Source: Diplolepis rosae (lineage: Eukaryota > Arthropoda > Insecta > Hymenoptera > Diplolepididae). From it: a stretch of 64,000 nt of DNA. A program made the translations under genes and the position numbers. Of this stretch, positions 11,097 through 23,450 are shown one piece after another; position 1 is the stretch's first letter; every line of letters starts with the position of its first letter. The stretch lies in assembly GCA_030998225.1 (NCBI GenBank), contig JAPYXD010000701.1, positions 13,252,501 to 13,316,500 on the forward strand, in the 5' to 3' direction. The notes beneath the pieces were generated by a model. It was not told where the DNA came from, made no database searches, and saw nothing but the letters and a program-made list of their open reading frames with translations.

Positions 11097-12782
11097 ATGG
11101 CCTAAGGAACACTTTTATCATTATAATACTCGCGCTTCGCGCTCGATTTTCTGTATACAAAATCAAAACATAAAATACACATCCTTTTGAAAAATGTCGT
11201 AATAAGATTTTTAAACTTCATTTGAGCAAATAATTTTCCATTACAACCTTTTTTTTGTATCTCACATATTTTATTTAAAAAATAGAATTTTTGAATTTCT
11301 TAAAATTGAAAAAAAAATATACATGGAACTCCCGCAAGTAAAATTATTACTTGCCACTAATTATCTGAAATAATTTTACTTGCCGTCGTATCATGCGATT
11401 GTCTGATTTAAAATTAAAATTTTTGACTATCTAAGTGTTTTAAATATAAATTATTAAATTTAGCCTGAAGAGGTCGGCGAACCAATCCAACTGAACGTTG
11501 CTCATGACCTGTCAAAAATGAGTGTTTTAATTATTTTTTAACCCCCAACTGAATCGATTATCTCTATCTATTATAAGATATTATGGAGGGTGATAATACT
11601 ACATATATATATAAAAATATACGTATTATCAGAAGCTATGTCAGACAAAATTTTTCGATTAAACTAAAAGTAAGAAAGTTACAGAATGTTAAAACATGAA
11701 AAAAGTCAATAACTAAATACCATTTTTCAATTAAATTTTACGACATACGAAAAAAGTTATGATGCGAAATTGTTTACTACATAAAGATCTACAAGTTTGA
11801 TTTGCAACATTTTTCGTTTCAATAAGATCGACAAATTTTGTCTGACGTACCTTCTGATAAAACGTATGTTTTTCATTTCAATTTTAAAAAATACGAATGA
11901 AGTTCGAAAACTCCATTATTTAAACAAAATATGTGACAGACGAAAAAAACGTCAAAATGGAAAATTATTTCCTTTAAGGTAGTTTTCATCCACGAAAATT
12001 AGACCTCAGGCAAAAATAGATAATTTTGCTTTCAAAAAAAGCAATATTATTATTGAAGGGCTAATTTGAAAGAGAAAAGATTATTTTACATGAAAAAAAT
12101 TTGAAATACGGAAAAATAATTTTATTAATAAATTTTATTTTTGCCCCAACTGTTTTTCTTATCCCAACTTACCTAATTTAAAAAAATTATGCAATTCTAA
12201 TAAATCATGAATCATTTCTTCAGAGAAAAGATTTCCCACAACTTCACCGTTTCTGATTTTTAAAAATAAATTCTTTAATGACTGAAACCATTAAAAAAAC
12301 ATTTTACAAAACGAAATTTTTATAAACAAATTGCTGAATTTGATAATAATTTATTCATTTTTGAAAATTTAAAATGGTTAAGTTGTAGGGATTCCTTTTT
12401 TTGAAAAAGTGATTTGTAATTTATTAAAATCGCATAATTTTTTTAAATTCGGTAAATTTTTTAATAATAATAAATAATAATATAATAACAATAATAAATA
12501 ATTTTTAAAATAAAATTTATTAATAAAATTATTTTTCTGTATTTCAAATTTTTTTCATAGAAATTAATCTTTTCTCTTCCATAATAGCCCTTCAATAATA
12601 ATATTGCTATCTTTGAAAATAAAAAGTCGTTTGCTTGAAAACAGTCTGCGAATTTTTTTCCTTTTTTAGATTTTTTGAAACAAATAAATTTTTCTCAATC
12701 ATTTAAATTATTATAAAGTTATAGAAATGTGTACAGAAAATCGAGCGCGAGTATTATAATGAGAATGTGTTCCTTAAGGCTG
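11097..12782. mobile_element. Inverted-end repeat Z (GCGCTTCGCGCTCG ends), copy 1
   Basis: The left end near 11103 (AAGGAACAC, then CTCGCGCTTCGCGCTCGA, then TTTTCTGTATAC) is mirrored at 12731-12780. Similarity of the arms continues outward weakly to about 11005 and 12850. The interior has repeated segments of the type TTTGTAGATC and CGTATCTCACATATTTT, shared with 55130-55800. A MITE-A copy is inserted at 11974. No protein is recognised. Confidence 0.6.
11974..12622. mobile_element. MITE-A copy 2, right end truncated
   Basis: TTAA at 11974-11977 is followed by GGTAGTTTTCATCCACG. The fold-back body is recognisable to about 12622, where the match stops before the right terminal repeat. An expansion of AATAATAAT units at 12465-12505 is private to this copy. 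It is nested in repeat Z. Confidence 0.75.
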
Positions 12783-14702
12783 ATAGAGTCTTAAGTAAAT
12801 AGAATTTTATTTTTCATTTAAAATCAAAAGTAAATTTAGTAACTTCGTGAAAATATGATTTGCATCTACATTATTATAAAATCAACTTGAACTTTGGGAC
12901 GTCTATTTGAGCAAAATAAAATGAATGTTGGTACTTTGATGGCTCTGCTTATAGTTTAACTAGTGGACCGCGAAACGTTTTGATTATGAATGAATGCAAA
13001 CTGGAAAGTTGTAAGCACTACACAATGACTTCTCCATGTACCTGTTTATTCTTTCATGAATTTCCCAGCAAACTAAAATTATGCGAATAATTTTAATAAT
13101 ATTCCTCTCAGCACAGTTTTTATAGATTAAAATTCAATGTTCACCGTTCATTTAGTTGTCGACTGAAAATCACATTTTCACAAATCACTCTTATTGTTAT
13201 TGTTACTCGGAATTTGAGGAAAACGAGGAACAAACTTGTTTCAAGAAGTATTCTTAAGGTGTTTGCGGTGTTCCTTCCACTGCAAGACTAAATGAAGGTA
13301 ATGTCTTCTTGAAAACTAACAATGTGAAAGAATGAGTGGCACTGAGTAATGAGACTGCTCGGATCAAAATAATTATATAATCGCTGTGTATAAAGTGAAT
13401 GATTCCTGCCAATAGTGCAATGGAGATTATTTTAAAATAGCCGTATACGTAATCGCATTTTGATTATTTGAATAACTTGTACATGTACTTCCTTCCTGAT
13501 AAAAAAATAGATTCTTATGTAATGAATGATAATTAAAATTGCATTTACTTCGATCAACTATAGAATAAGGCTTGAATTTCATAGAAAAATAGTTTATTGA
13601 TTGAATCAAGAATTTCACTTAACATTATAAAACTTTTTTATGTATTTTGAAATTTTTCATCAATATTTAATTTTATATCAATTATCGAAATGTGACTGAA
13701 AATTCAAAGAATTATTTAATCTTCTTGCTATATAAAATTCAAATAATTTGATAACTTCAAGAAAATATTTCTGGTGTCATCTCATTTGCATGTAAAATTG
13801 CATGGATATTAATTAACTAAAAAACTTTTTATCTTCAGAATCAAAAAACAACTTGTCTCCTGTTGAGTATTTATTTTCTAAACGACACGATTTTCAAATG
13901 AAAACCCATTTATGATTGTTTCTGACGCAAGAATACAAATAATAAAATAATCTATACTTGCTCAATGCCGAATTTTCAAAAGTCGATAGATACAACATTT
14001 TGTTTGAGTTAAACAAAATATCCATTGTTTTCTGAGACTAAATATCCATTTTTCTGATTTGTAACCAGGATTTTCTATTATGCCGGCTTATTTTCGTTTC
14101 ACGATAGTAAATTCAATTGGTTTAATTTTTCGTTTCGTGATAAGAAGTAAAACTTTAGCTTCCTTGTGGCATCGTTCTTCTGTAAACTACTGTTTTCAGT
14201 GACAGAAGTCGATGATTAATCGCAACAAACTGCGGGAGTTATTTTGTGACGTTAATAAATTTTATCGCGGAAGTGCCGAGAACTTAAACTACTTCCTTGC
14301 CTATTCAATGACACGTCAATAATTTAACATTAACCTCGAGAACTGAGACGAACAAAACCATTTAATAAAAACAGATAGAGAAACCGGTATGCGAAATCGA
14401 GTTCAGTCATCACTGTACTTGATCTTTCTTACTTTTGATTCTCTACTCTTATACCTTCTCTTTCCTCCATTTTGCATTCGTGAAGAGCATTTGTAAACAT
14501 GTATAACGAAACGAGCATAAAACGAATTTTTAAAACATTCTACTTTTCTCTCTCTGCGAAAATGACGCACTGAATGAGGAAATGTTTGATTAAATTGAAA
14601 ACCTATCACATATTGACATATTGACATTTTATAATGATCATTGTAAAAAATATTAGGAATCTAGGGAAAATCGAGGTGCAATGGTAATTATGCCTAGCGA
14701 AC
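12783..14702. other. No gene recognised
   Basis: Unique-looking AT-rich sequence, slightly richer in GC at 14220-14560. The frames at 13427-13618 and 14403-14627 (minus) show no motif or splice context I can support. Confidence 0.4.
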
Positions 14703-15200
14703 TGGAAATTTTCGCAATAAAAATACTTAAGATTCGAAAAATTATATGAAACTTTAGTATAGGTTATGGTAAAGTATGATACAATTTATAGTAAATTATC
14801 ATTGTTCATCTAAAGTTCAGTATTTCGCTACGAAAAATTTTCACTATTACACGTTTTTACTTCAATTGAAACGTAATTTAGCAAAAATTCTAAACTTGGA
14901 TACACAAATAAAAAGTCCAGTTAAATCAAAACTCAGAAATAGATTTGGTTGAACCAAAAAAATTTTTGTTGGTTCAATCATAGTATTTTGTTGTAATAAG
15001 AACAAAATGATTTAATTGACTCTATAAAATTTGTTAATTAATAAACTTTGGTTGATCCCATAAAATATTTTAGTTACTTTCAATAAATTTCAATTATTCA
15101 TTAGATTAAAACAAAAAATATGGTCAAGTCAATAAAATATTTTGTGAATTCAAAACCCGATTTTGTTGAATAAACAAACATTTTTTTCTAAGTGAACCGT
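14703..15200. repeat. Weak fold-back segments
   Basis: GAAATTTTCGCAATAAAAAT (14705) has a degenerate inverse near 14825, and its centre resembles that of the MITE at 26663-26946 (ATATGAAACTTTAGTATA). A second loose palindrome with TTGGTTGAACCAA lies at 14945-15190. Both look like old MITEs, with no clear ends. Confidence 0.35.
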
Positions 15201-17155
15201 ATTTCTGGTTGGATTCTTTTTCTATATGCTCAATCTTATAATAAAATATGTAAATAATTTTTTTCAGAATATGATTTATCTGTCAAGTATAAATAGATTG
15301 TTTTTAATAATAGATGGAATGAAAATAATATGTTAACTTTATATAGAAGTTCCTAGAACATTTTCAAGACAATTTTTCTATTTATTAAATTCAGTCGCAC
15401 TTTGTTTGTTATTTATTTGAGAAAAATAAAGCGAATAATTTTGTATTATCTTTGGGGTTCCCTGTGATTTTTAAACCGGTTTACTCACATTTTATTTCTT
15501 GTAGGTCCTTTTTCTTTCTTTTTTTACTTTTACTATCCTCTGACGCACGCCGTGAGTTCTCAGAATCACGTGTATTTTGAATTAAACAGGAAATTCCATG
15601 CATTGAGTTTCCTTTATTTTTGTAAGGAAGTGTATGGTTTTTAATTCAAAGTCAGGAATTAAATAATTCGCTGAGAAAACGACAACCATTATGAATAACT
15701 TTTCAAGGATATTTCGTCTTCTCATATTTGTGTAAAAATATGTTCATCCTGTTGACAACATAAGTGGATTGAAAATATTACAATTTGGATATTATTTATG
15801 AATCACAAATTACGTATTACACCTAATTGGAAATCATTGGTCATATTAACTCTGTCCTTTAATTTGATATTTTTGTTTTGGGCAACAAATCAGATTATGC
15901 ATGAAAGATTAATTAAATTTTAACAAAATACATCAAGTATTATGAATATGAATCTTAAATTCTATTCAAATCCACAAAAGTATAAAAATTGTAAAAGAAT
16001 TGTGAAAATTTTTCAAAAATTTATCCCAAAATTGTCGAGAAGCTCATTTTTACATGCATTTCTGAATTTTTCCTCAAATTTATTTTTTCCAAAATTTATT
16101 GAAGAAAGTTCTCAAAAATCACCAACTCAAAGGGGATATTTCCAAACTAATCAATAAAGTACCAAAGTTCAAGAAAGATTGTCAAAATTTCAGGAAAAGT
16201 TCTCTGAAAATTGTAATAATTATTAGATCCACTAAATTTTAAGGGATTTTTCACCATGATCAATAAATTAGTAGAAATTTCAGAAAAATGTCCTAAAATC
16301 TTAGTAAAAATATATTTTCTCAACAAAAATGTATCTCTCACGCATTATAATGTACTTACAGTTCTGAACGTTCATTGAACGATGACAATTTTTTTCCTTT
16401 CAAAACAAAATTAATGATTATGTTTATATTTATGGTCCTAGAAATATTTAACCTGCCATAAAATATACGCTACTTTTTGAATTAATGAAGCAAAAACTAA
16501 TCATTTAGTTATGGCTATTTTTGAATAAAAATATATTATTCGAATAATGAGTTTATGACCAAATGTTTTCCTTCTAACGTTTGATAAATTGCAATGAGCA
16601 TTATTACTTAAAGTGATAGACTAAATTTATGAAACTTTTTAGTATCCAAAAATATAAAAACCGAATCAATGAAAAATATTTGATTGAAAATTATAGTCGT
16701 TAGGCATTCTAAACTATCAATTACGACATGGAAAGTGTTATGGAGTGAGACTCGGTTCTCATTGGTAGTGCCTCGCGCTTATCTGCAAATGTTCGTAACA
16801 TGGAGTTCGGGAGCCGAATGTACTCTAGATAGTGTGCAGGAGTCCCCAAAGTATATTTGCATTTGCATTCGATAATTAAACTCCTTACCAATTCCGTGGT
16901 ACCAGCGACTTGTCTTATCAGAGTTCCACGACTAGGAGAAACGTACGTTTGACCATTTCAGCTTGCAAACAGTACCGAAGAAGCGTGTCTGACAGGAGGA
17001 TCTCAGTTCTCTGTTACTAATCTTACAATGAAACTACTATTCTCGATGTTCAAATATAAGTGCATGTACTTTGCGTTGTTCTTGATACGTGAAAGTCTAC
17101 GTAATGTACATAAGAGAGAAGCTGAACTAATTCCCTTTAAAACATTTCAATTTTT
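15201..17155. other. No gene recognised
   Basis: AT-rich to 16680. The stretch 16690-17060 is less AT-rich and unique. A short plus-strand frame from 17028 begins MKLLFSMFKYKCMYF, but I see no signal-peptide pattern or splice sites strong enough to call a gene. The frames at 15942, 16147 and 16684 are unsupported. Confidence 0.4.
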
Positions 17156-18053
17156 ACATTCTTATTACATGAGAAGGTATTGATTTTAAGTGAAAAATGA
17201 CTTTTGACATTTTCATTAAATCTCGACGTTTTGAGATGCCTTGAGCAAGAAAAAAATGGTTTTTACGAAGGTGTCTGTCTGGCTGTCGTTGTCGTCGTTA
17301 ACCAGTTAACCAGTCATTTTTTACCACTGGTTCTGGTTTTATCGATAAAAAACGTTTTTGTAAAAATCAGAAATTCAATTTTCCCGCCAAAATATACGAG
17401 ATTCGGAAAAAGTGTTAAGGAACAAAATTCTTTATTCCAAAAAGGTCTAGAAATTTGCTGCTAACCATTTTTTAATAAAAGTTATATATTTTTTTCATCA
17501 ATGAAAAATGTTATCAAAATACAAATTTACTTCGGATTATTTTTGGATAGGACGCAGTTTTCGTTTCGATTGTAAAAAACGATATCATAATGAAAAATTC
17601 CATTTTTCACTAAATTTATGCGAGATACGAAAAAACTGTGAGGGGAAAAATTGTTCATTTCAAAAATATCTACAATTTTTTTCTTATGCAAATATGTCTC
17701 CAATGGATATAAAGTAAAAATCGATCGCGAAGTACGAGTATTACGATAAGAATGTGTTTCTTAAGGCCGATAGAGACTTAAGTAAATTGAATTTCCTTTT
17801 TCATTTGAAATCAAAAATAAATTTAGTAATTTGTATGTAAAGGACATAGAACACCGAGCGCAAAGCGCGGAGATCAATAACCCTGGAGTGCCACGACCGT
17901 ATTTCACGTCCTAGGCGCGTTCAAATTTCTACATTCTCATCATATGAGGATACATTGGTATCATATTTAATGCAAATGTGGATCTAATAGATATAATGTA
18001 AAAAAATCGAGCGCGTAGCGCGAGTATTATGATGCGAATGTGTTCTTTAAGGC
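17156..18053. repeat. Repeat Z fragment, copy 2
   Basis: The start (GAGAAGGTATTGATTTTA then GTGAAAAATGACTTT) is the inverse of 56140-56200, including the GTCTGTCTGGCTGTC block that corresponds to the ACAG microsatellite there. GAGCGCGTAGCGCGAGTATT near 18013 followed by GTGTTCTTTAAGGC is the terminal motif of repeat Z. It is present twice (also near 17723), so the copy is rearranged. The open frames here are not genes. Confidence 0.55.
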
Positions 18054-18356
18054 TATGTCCTACTTATCCGACCCCTACCTTACCGACACTTTTTTTCGCA
18101 CTTTTAATTGCCGCATTAATTGAGATATCGAGTTAAAACTTTGAGTAATCAAGTAAAAAGCACTAAAAAACGTTTATCTACCCCTAAATATTTAAAATAA
18201 TAAAAAAAAATGTTTTTCCATAAATATACAAATTTTGGTTTTTTACTGCATTTTATTTAACTATTCAGAATTTTAACTCAATATCTCAATTAATGTGGAA
18301 ATTTGAAGGGCGAAAAAAAGTGTCGGCAAAGTAGAGATCAGATAAATAAGACATGC
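18054..18356. mobile_element. Fold-back MITE (TGTCGGTAAGG type)
   Basis: CCTTACCGACACTTTTTTTC near 18088 is mirrored by GCGAAAAAAAGTGTCGGCAA near 18309. The outer ATGTCCTACTTATC is mirrored by AGATAAATAAGACAT. The inner arms include TTAATTGAGATATCGAGTTA and its inverse. It abuts the end of repeat Z, so insertion at that boundary is likely. Confidence 0.6.
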
Positions 18357-18576
18357 GTATTTGAAAATTGTGAAATTTTTAATGAAAACTATGATATAAA
18401 ATACTAAATTATTCAAAATTTATCTAAAAAATTGAAAGAACTTTCAATCAAAATTTTATTTGTTGAAAGATGTTATTAAACTCTTTTTAACGTCGGAGAT
18501 ATCAATAAATTTAAATTTCGAATTTAATCGACTTTCTTAGAAAATATTTAATAAAACGAAAAAAAACCTACTTTAG

Positions 18577-18593
18577 TCTGGATTTGAACCAGG
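18577..18593 (-). other. tRNA T-arm-like hairpin with downstream T run
   Basis: On the minus strand CTGGTTCAAATCCAG is a perfect T-arm-like hairpin with a B-box core (GGTTCAAATCC). It is followed within 15 bases by eight T residues, the usual Pol III stop. No matching acceptor strand or A box was found upstream, so this is a fragment at best. Confidence 0.3.
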
Positions 18594-18632
18594 AAACAAT
18601 GCATGAAGAAAGTGAAAAAAGTATCTGTTGAA

Positions 18633-18705
18633 TTTTTGGTGGGGTAATCGGTAGCATACAACTTATATAAAGTTTGTAATCCCGGTTCGAATCCGGGCTC
18701 AAGCA
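18633..18705 (+). tRNA. tRNA-like sequence, probable pseudogene or SINE head
   Basis: The T arm CCCGGTTCGAATCCGGG (18681-18697) is a perfect 5-bp stem with a consensus B box. An A-box-like GGGTAATCGGTAGCAT lies 35 bases upstream, and an anticodon-arm-like CAACTT/AAGTTTG hairpin sits between them. A T6 run at 18709 could terminate Pol III. The 3' acceptor strand CTCAAGC has no complementary 5' strand, so a functional cloverleaf is unlikely. A tRNA-derived SINE head would look the same. Confidence 0.4.
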
Positions 18706-19502
18706 AATTTTTTCTCATTCTTCAGATATTGTCAGGAAGAGTCGATTAAATCCAAAAATGTATATTACGATCATTTAAAAAATGAATGCAACCCATGTGA
18801 AATTTATAATAATAAACTGCTTTAAAAATTTGTTGAAACTCTTATTCAGCAATCTTTTTAATTCGAATTTGAAGATTTCGACGTTTGAATTTGAACTGTT
18901 TGCTGTTAAAAGTACTTCAACTTCGATGTTCGGAAAGTTGAAGGCATCTAAAGTTCTGCACTTCCGAAGTTGAAATTGTTCAAACTTAGACAGATCTAAA
19001 GCAAAGGCAATGAAACTTAAATGGCTATAATTCTTAATGTGTTTAATTATTGACTTATATGATTTGACTGATTGAATTTGTAAACCAACAATATACTGCG
19101 ATTTCAAATGAATCTTTTCCTGATTATCGTAACTCAAAAATATGGGTAAATAGATAAATATAAAGGAAGATACAAATTAAATAACAATGCCATCAAAGAC
19201 GCTGAAGCGTGAAGGTCTTCATCAGGAAATTGTTTTGTTCTTGTATTCTAAAACATCTACTGCGATTTATAGACATTTTCATACTTTTTGTGAAATTTAT
19301 GACGGCATAAAATGGCTCAAAATAATCATTAAAGATTAAGATTTACCATTACATTTTTAATATTCATTAGTTTCAAAGATGACATGTTTTTAAATTCTTT
19401 TCTTTTAAATTCTATTCTAAAATAGAAAGCATATATAATAAATTGAGAGACCAATAATTTTTTTTCCTGCGAGAATAAATAATCTACACTTTTTTGTAAA
19501 AA
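18706..19502. other. No gene recognised
   Basis: A 120-codon minus-strand frame (18775-19137) is long for this composition. However, the sequence consists of repeated TTCGAACTT / AAGTTCGAA-like units and has no family resemblance, so I do not call it. A block near 19195-19235 has short internal inverted motifs (CTTCATCAGG). Confidence 0.35.
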
Positions 19503-19715
19503 TAATAGATTTGTTGGTAAATATTACAGAAATGCCTTTTGAATTAGGAGAATAGGAAATATTCTTGGAAATTTCAAGTCAAAAGGCATTTCAGTAATAT
19601 TTATTGAGAAATCCGTTATGTTCACATAAAAGCAGTAAATGGTATTGAAATATCCGTTAAATTTACAGAAATTTTATGCTGTCACTATTCAAACTTATTT
19701 ACTCAGTAATTGTAA
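19503..19715. repeat. Dispersed fold-back repeat, copy 1
   Basis: TAAATATTACAGAAATGCC (19520) is mirrored by GGCATTTCAGTAATATTTA near 19585. The following TATGTTCACATAAAAGCAG to AATTTTATGCTGTC is shared with a second copy at 23251-23450. Confidence 0.55.
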
Positions 19716-19807
19716 CAGATTTTTCATCTCCGCGCACATTATAACACTTTTAAATGTCTTCAAATCTAGAATAATAATCACTATTAAAAATTTTTAAATT
19801 CTTTAAC

Positions 19808-20482
19808 TTAAGGTAGTTTTCATCCACGAAAATTAGACCTCAGGCAAAAATAGATAATTTTGCTTTCAAGAATAGCAATATTATTATTGAAGTGCTATTT
19901 TGGAAGAGAAAAGATTATTTTACATGAAAAAAATTTGAAACACAGAAAAATAATTCCATTAATAGATTTTATTTTTGACCCAACTTTTTTCCTCATTGCT
20001 TCTTACCAAATTTTTAAAAATTATGCGATTCTAATAAATCATGAATCATTTTTTCAGAGAAAAGATTTCCCACAACTTCATCGTTTCTGATTTTTAAAAA
20101 TAAATTCTTTACTGGCTGAAACCATTAAAAAAACATTTCCCAAAACGAAATTTTTATAAACAAATTGCTGAATTTGATAATAATTTATTCATTTTCGGAA
20201 ATTAGAAATGGTTAAGTTGTAGGGAATCTTTTTCTTGAAAAAGTTATTTGTAATTTATTAAAATCGCATAATTTTTTTAAATTAGGTAAGAAGGGATAAG
20301 AAAAAAAGTTGGGGCAAAAATAAAATTTATTAATAAAATTATTTTTTTGTATTTCAAATTTTTTTCATGGTAATTAATCTTTTCTCTTCCAAAATAGCCC
20401 TTCAATAATAATATTGCTGTTCTTGAAAGCAAAATTATCTATTTTTCTCTGAGGTCTAATTTTCGTGGATCAACTACCTTAA
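19808..20482. mobile_element. MITE-A copy 3, complete
   Basis: Complete copy with TTAA on both sides (19808-19811, 20479-20482), ends GGTAGTTTTCATCCACG and CGTGGATCAACTACC. The arms are highly similar inverted copies. The open frame on 19860-20090 is arm sequence. Confidence 0.85.
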
Positions 20483-20599
20483 TACACATGATTAATTTGA
20501 GCGAAAATTTCAGCTATAATTGGATTTCCTATCCTCAAGTACATGCACTTCAAATTTTTATACTGAACTTAAAACTATTCTGATGTAATTACTTTATCC

Positions 20600-20894
20600 T
20601 ACACGGAAAGAAAAGATTCGTAAGATTCACATGAAGTTTGGTACTTATTTTTACAACATGACTTTGAAATTGATTAATTTTAATTAATTTTAAATATTAT
20701 CTATTTTTTAAATAAATTAATAGGACTCAGATTTTTTCGTAATCTGTAGATTTTACTGAACTCTGAGTTCTATTAATCTATTTAAAAAAAAAGATAATAT
20801 TTTAAATTATTTAAAATCAATCTATTTAAAAGTCAAGTTGTAAAAATAAGTACCAAATTTCCTGTAAATTTTACGAATCACTTTTCTGCGTGTA
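20600..20894. mobile_element. Palindromic MITE, CACGGAAAG ends, TA target
   Basis: TACACGGAAAGAAAAGATTC at the left is mirrored by GAATCACTTTTCTGCGTGTA at the right, and TA flanks both ends. The two arms (GTTTGGTACTTATTTTTACA and inverse, AATAGGACTCAG and inverse) pair along nearly the whole length. Confidence 0.75.
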
Positions 20895-21699
20895 TTGTAT
20901 TATTAAGAAAAATATATTAAATCATGGAAATACGTTAAACTTCTAGGACTTAAATTTCACAACTTTCTCTCAACGAACCACAGATGTTATAAAATTATTA
21001 GGTCTCTTAAGTTCTGAAATTGTATAATAAACATGCATTAATTAACACATTATGAAAAATGTGTTGATTTAATTGAATAAAAGACAAAATGAAAATTTAT
21101 TGCGTATTACAGCAACTTTGTACAAGACCCAAGGTCAACTTTAGAATTTACGATTGTACTGGCCATCCCTTACAGGCTTTCCGCAAAGGACATTACGAAC
21201 TGGGAAACACAGGGCAGAACCTCGGGGAATCCGCCGAGTTATTCTATTAGCAACTAACACGGGCTCGATGTCCTCTTTAATTCATATTAATGATACAGTC
21301 GCATTTTCTCGTGTGCAGCTCACGGAAATCGTAAACTGTTTATTTTCTATTGTATCGGAGTGAAAGAAAATGTAAATGTAAAATGTACACGGTCACGACC
21401 TGCAAAACTGGAAATCTCGCTTTTCATTTAGTTAATTTTAATATCCAACATTGCAATTGAGCAAAGTTACTCCTGTGGCGATAATTTTAGTTTCATATGG
21501 ATATCCCGTTCATTATGATCTGAAACTTTTTATATAATCAACGATAATCTCACCGCAACTTTGGAAACTTTCGCAACAGGCACTGACAAGAACGTATTTA
21601 AATACGTAATTCCAAATAAAGATAAAATCTCATGTTTAATATTTTATGTCCATGGCTCAATAATTTTAATTAAAAAGGTTATTGCTATTTTTCAAATGT
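20895..21699. other. No gene recognised; GC-richer stretch
   Basis: 21150-21365 is noticeably richer in GC and open in one plus frame (69 codons, with TGKHRAEPRGIRR). I recognise no domain and see no convincing acceptor/donor pair. It could be an unrecognised exon. Confidence 0.35.
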
Positions 21700-21869
21700 C
21701 TTGTTGGTGTCGTTTTGCAAGCGGAAAGTTGATTTATCCGCACTAGTGCAGTAAACTTTTAAGTTTGATTCAATTTTCCGCACACTTAAAATTTAACCGC
21801 ACTAGTGCGGGAAGATCAACTTTGCGCACACAAAACGACGCCAACAAGGCTAACTTTCGGTGTACGGCA
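21700..21869. mobile_element. CCGCACTAGTGCGG MITE, copy 1
   Basis: The inverted arms contain GGAAAGTTGAT--TCCGCACTAGTGC and its mirror. The outer parts are TTGTTGGTGTCGTTTTGC and GCACACAAAACGACGCCAACA, and the right arm continues to GGCTAACTTTCGGTGTACGG. The left tip is shortened. A fuller copy lies at 50376-50553. Confidence 0.7.
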
Positions 21870-22305
21870 GAAAAAAAATATTATTTTTTAGTGAGAATCT
21901 ATAATTTAGAAAAAATATTATTTTAAAGTAGGAAAATATTAATAGTATTTGGAAATTCTTCCCAATAAGCTGGGGAATATGGGGATTCATCCGTGTCATT
22001 AGACAGATTTACGCAATTTGTTCTCGGAAAAACTACCGACACTTAGGTCTTTATTGCTTCCTGAATATTTTGGGAAAATTTCTGAAAAAACTTTACAGTG
22101 GTAGTTATCAACAGCACCATACTTGAATAATTGCTGTGACTATTATAAGTTTTATATTTGTTAGAAAATTTAGAATATCAACAAGACTGGCCGCAAATCA
22201 CGTGGAAATTGTTGTATTGCAAAATATATATAGCAAGTACAAAAAAAAACGAGGAAAGTTAAATACCTAAAAATAAATGAGTTTCTGTAATAAATTCGAA
22301 TTACG
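21870..22305. other. No gene recognised
   Basis: AT-rich sequence without open frames or repeats shared elsewhere in the window. Confidence 0.4.
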
Positions 22306-23173
22306 CTCCCTAAATACTAAACTCTGACTAGTATATTTCACTGATTTACGAGTGAGTTCCCCTGGTGGAATAAGGTAAATTCCACTGATTTCTATATGGA
22401 AGACTTATAACATTCGAAACAGTGGTTTTCCACTGTGAATCAACGAGTTTTTACTGATTCAGATTTAGAGAGCGAACGTTTTAAGCTTTTCTTCGGGATG
22501 TGTTTGGGTACTCTAAGCAAATAGTCGGAATAGTTTCGAAAAACTAAAATATCTGTAATAGAAAATACTTTTAAGAAACCATTCAGTTCTCTGTAAATCT
22601 GAATCAATGAAATTTTACTGATTTATCAGTTATAAGTATACTAGTGGTTGTAATTAGCGTATATACACTGGTGAATCAGTTAAATTTCACTGATACGCAG
22701 TAAATTTTCATGCTAGTTGTAATCAGTGGTATATTTATCACTGATTGAGTTTTAGATACTTAATCAGTTTTAGAGTTTCCTTTGGATGAAGACTCCGCCA
22801 CTTCAATTGGAAGACCGGAAGCCGTGTTGGAGCCTGCTTGGCTTCTGTTAAAGTTTTAAAACCACATGAAGAAAAAATATCTGTTGTATTTACTAAATCC
22901 GCTCTCTGAATCCGAAACAGTGAAAACCACTGTTTCGGATCTTATAAGTCTTCCACATAGAATCAGTGAAACTTAACTGATATCACTAGGGAAAGTCACT
23001 GGTTGACCAGCGAATTTCACTGTTGACTAGTATATTTCACTGATTAACCAGTGAGTTTCCCTGGTGGAATCGGGTAAATTCCACTGATTTATATGTGGAA
23101 GACTTATAATATTCGAAACAGTGATTTTTTACTGTGAATCAGTGAGTTTCTACTGTTTCGGATTTAGGAAGCA
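22306..23173. mobile_element. Cluster of three CACTGATT-rich MITEs
   Basis: Three adjacent related units: 22306-22475 (CGCTCCCTAAAT to ATTTAGAGAGCG), about 22586-22781 (CTCTGTAAATCTGAATCA to TTTTAGAGTTTCC) and 22899-23173 (CGCTCTCTGAATCCGAAACA to TGTTTCGGATTTAGGAAGC). Each is filled with short inverted CACTGATT / AATCAGTG words. A single copy with clean TA borders is at 30064-30340. The first and third share AAGACTTATAA and GGTGGAAT blocks. Confidence 0.65.
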
Positions 23174-23250
23174 TAAGTCAAAATAGTATCAGAATAAAAT
23201 TGAATAGATATTTCAGTGGAAATCACCATTATTGTGTGAGCATAACATAT

Positions 23251-23450
23251 TTATCGATAAATATTACAGAAATAGCTGTCAAATCAACAAAATAAGGAAT
23301 TTCCTTCAAAATGTTAATTCAAGAGGTCTTATTGTAATATTTATCAATAAATCTCTTATGTTCACTAAATAGCGGTGGATTCTACTGAAGTATTATTTAA
23401 ATTTAGAGAAATTTTATACTTTCTCTATTTTAACTTATGGACTCAACAAA
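23251..23450. repeat. Dispersed fold-back repeat, copy 2
   Basis: Diverged copy of 19503-19715: GATAAATATTACAGAAAT, the mirrored ATTGTAATATTTATC, then TATGTTCACTAAATAGC and ATTTTATACTTTCTCT in the same order. Confidence 0.5.

Noticed and set aside
18775..19137. 120-codon open frame on the minus strand, among the longest in the window
   Set aside because: Built from short repeated TTCGAA-like words, no family resemblance, no splice context, and the opposite strand is also partly open.
22306..23173. CRISPR-like spacing of short repeated words
   Set aside because: Words are inverted, variable and unevenly spaced inside MITEs; the genome is eukaryotic and no cas genes are present.
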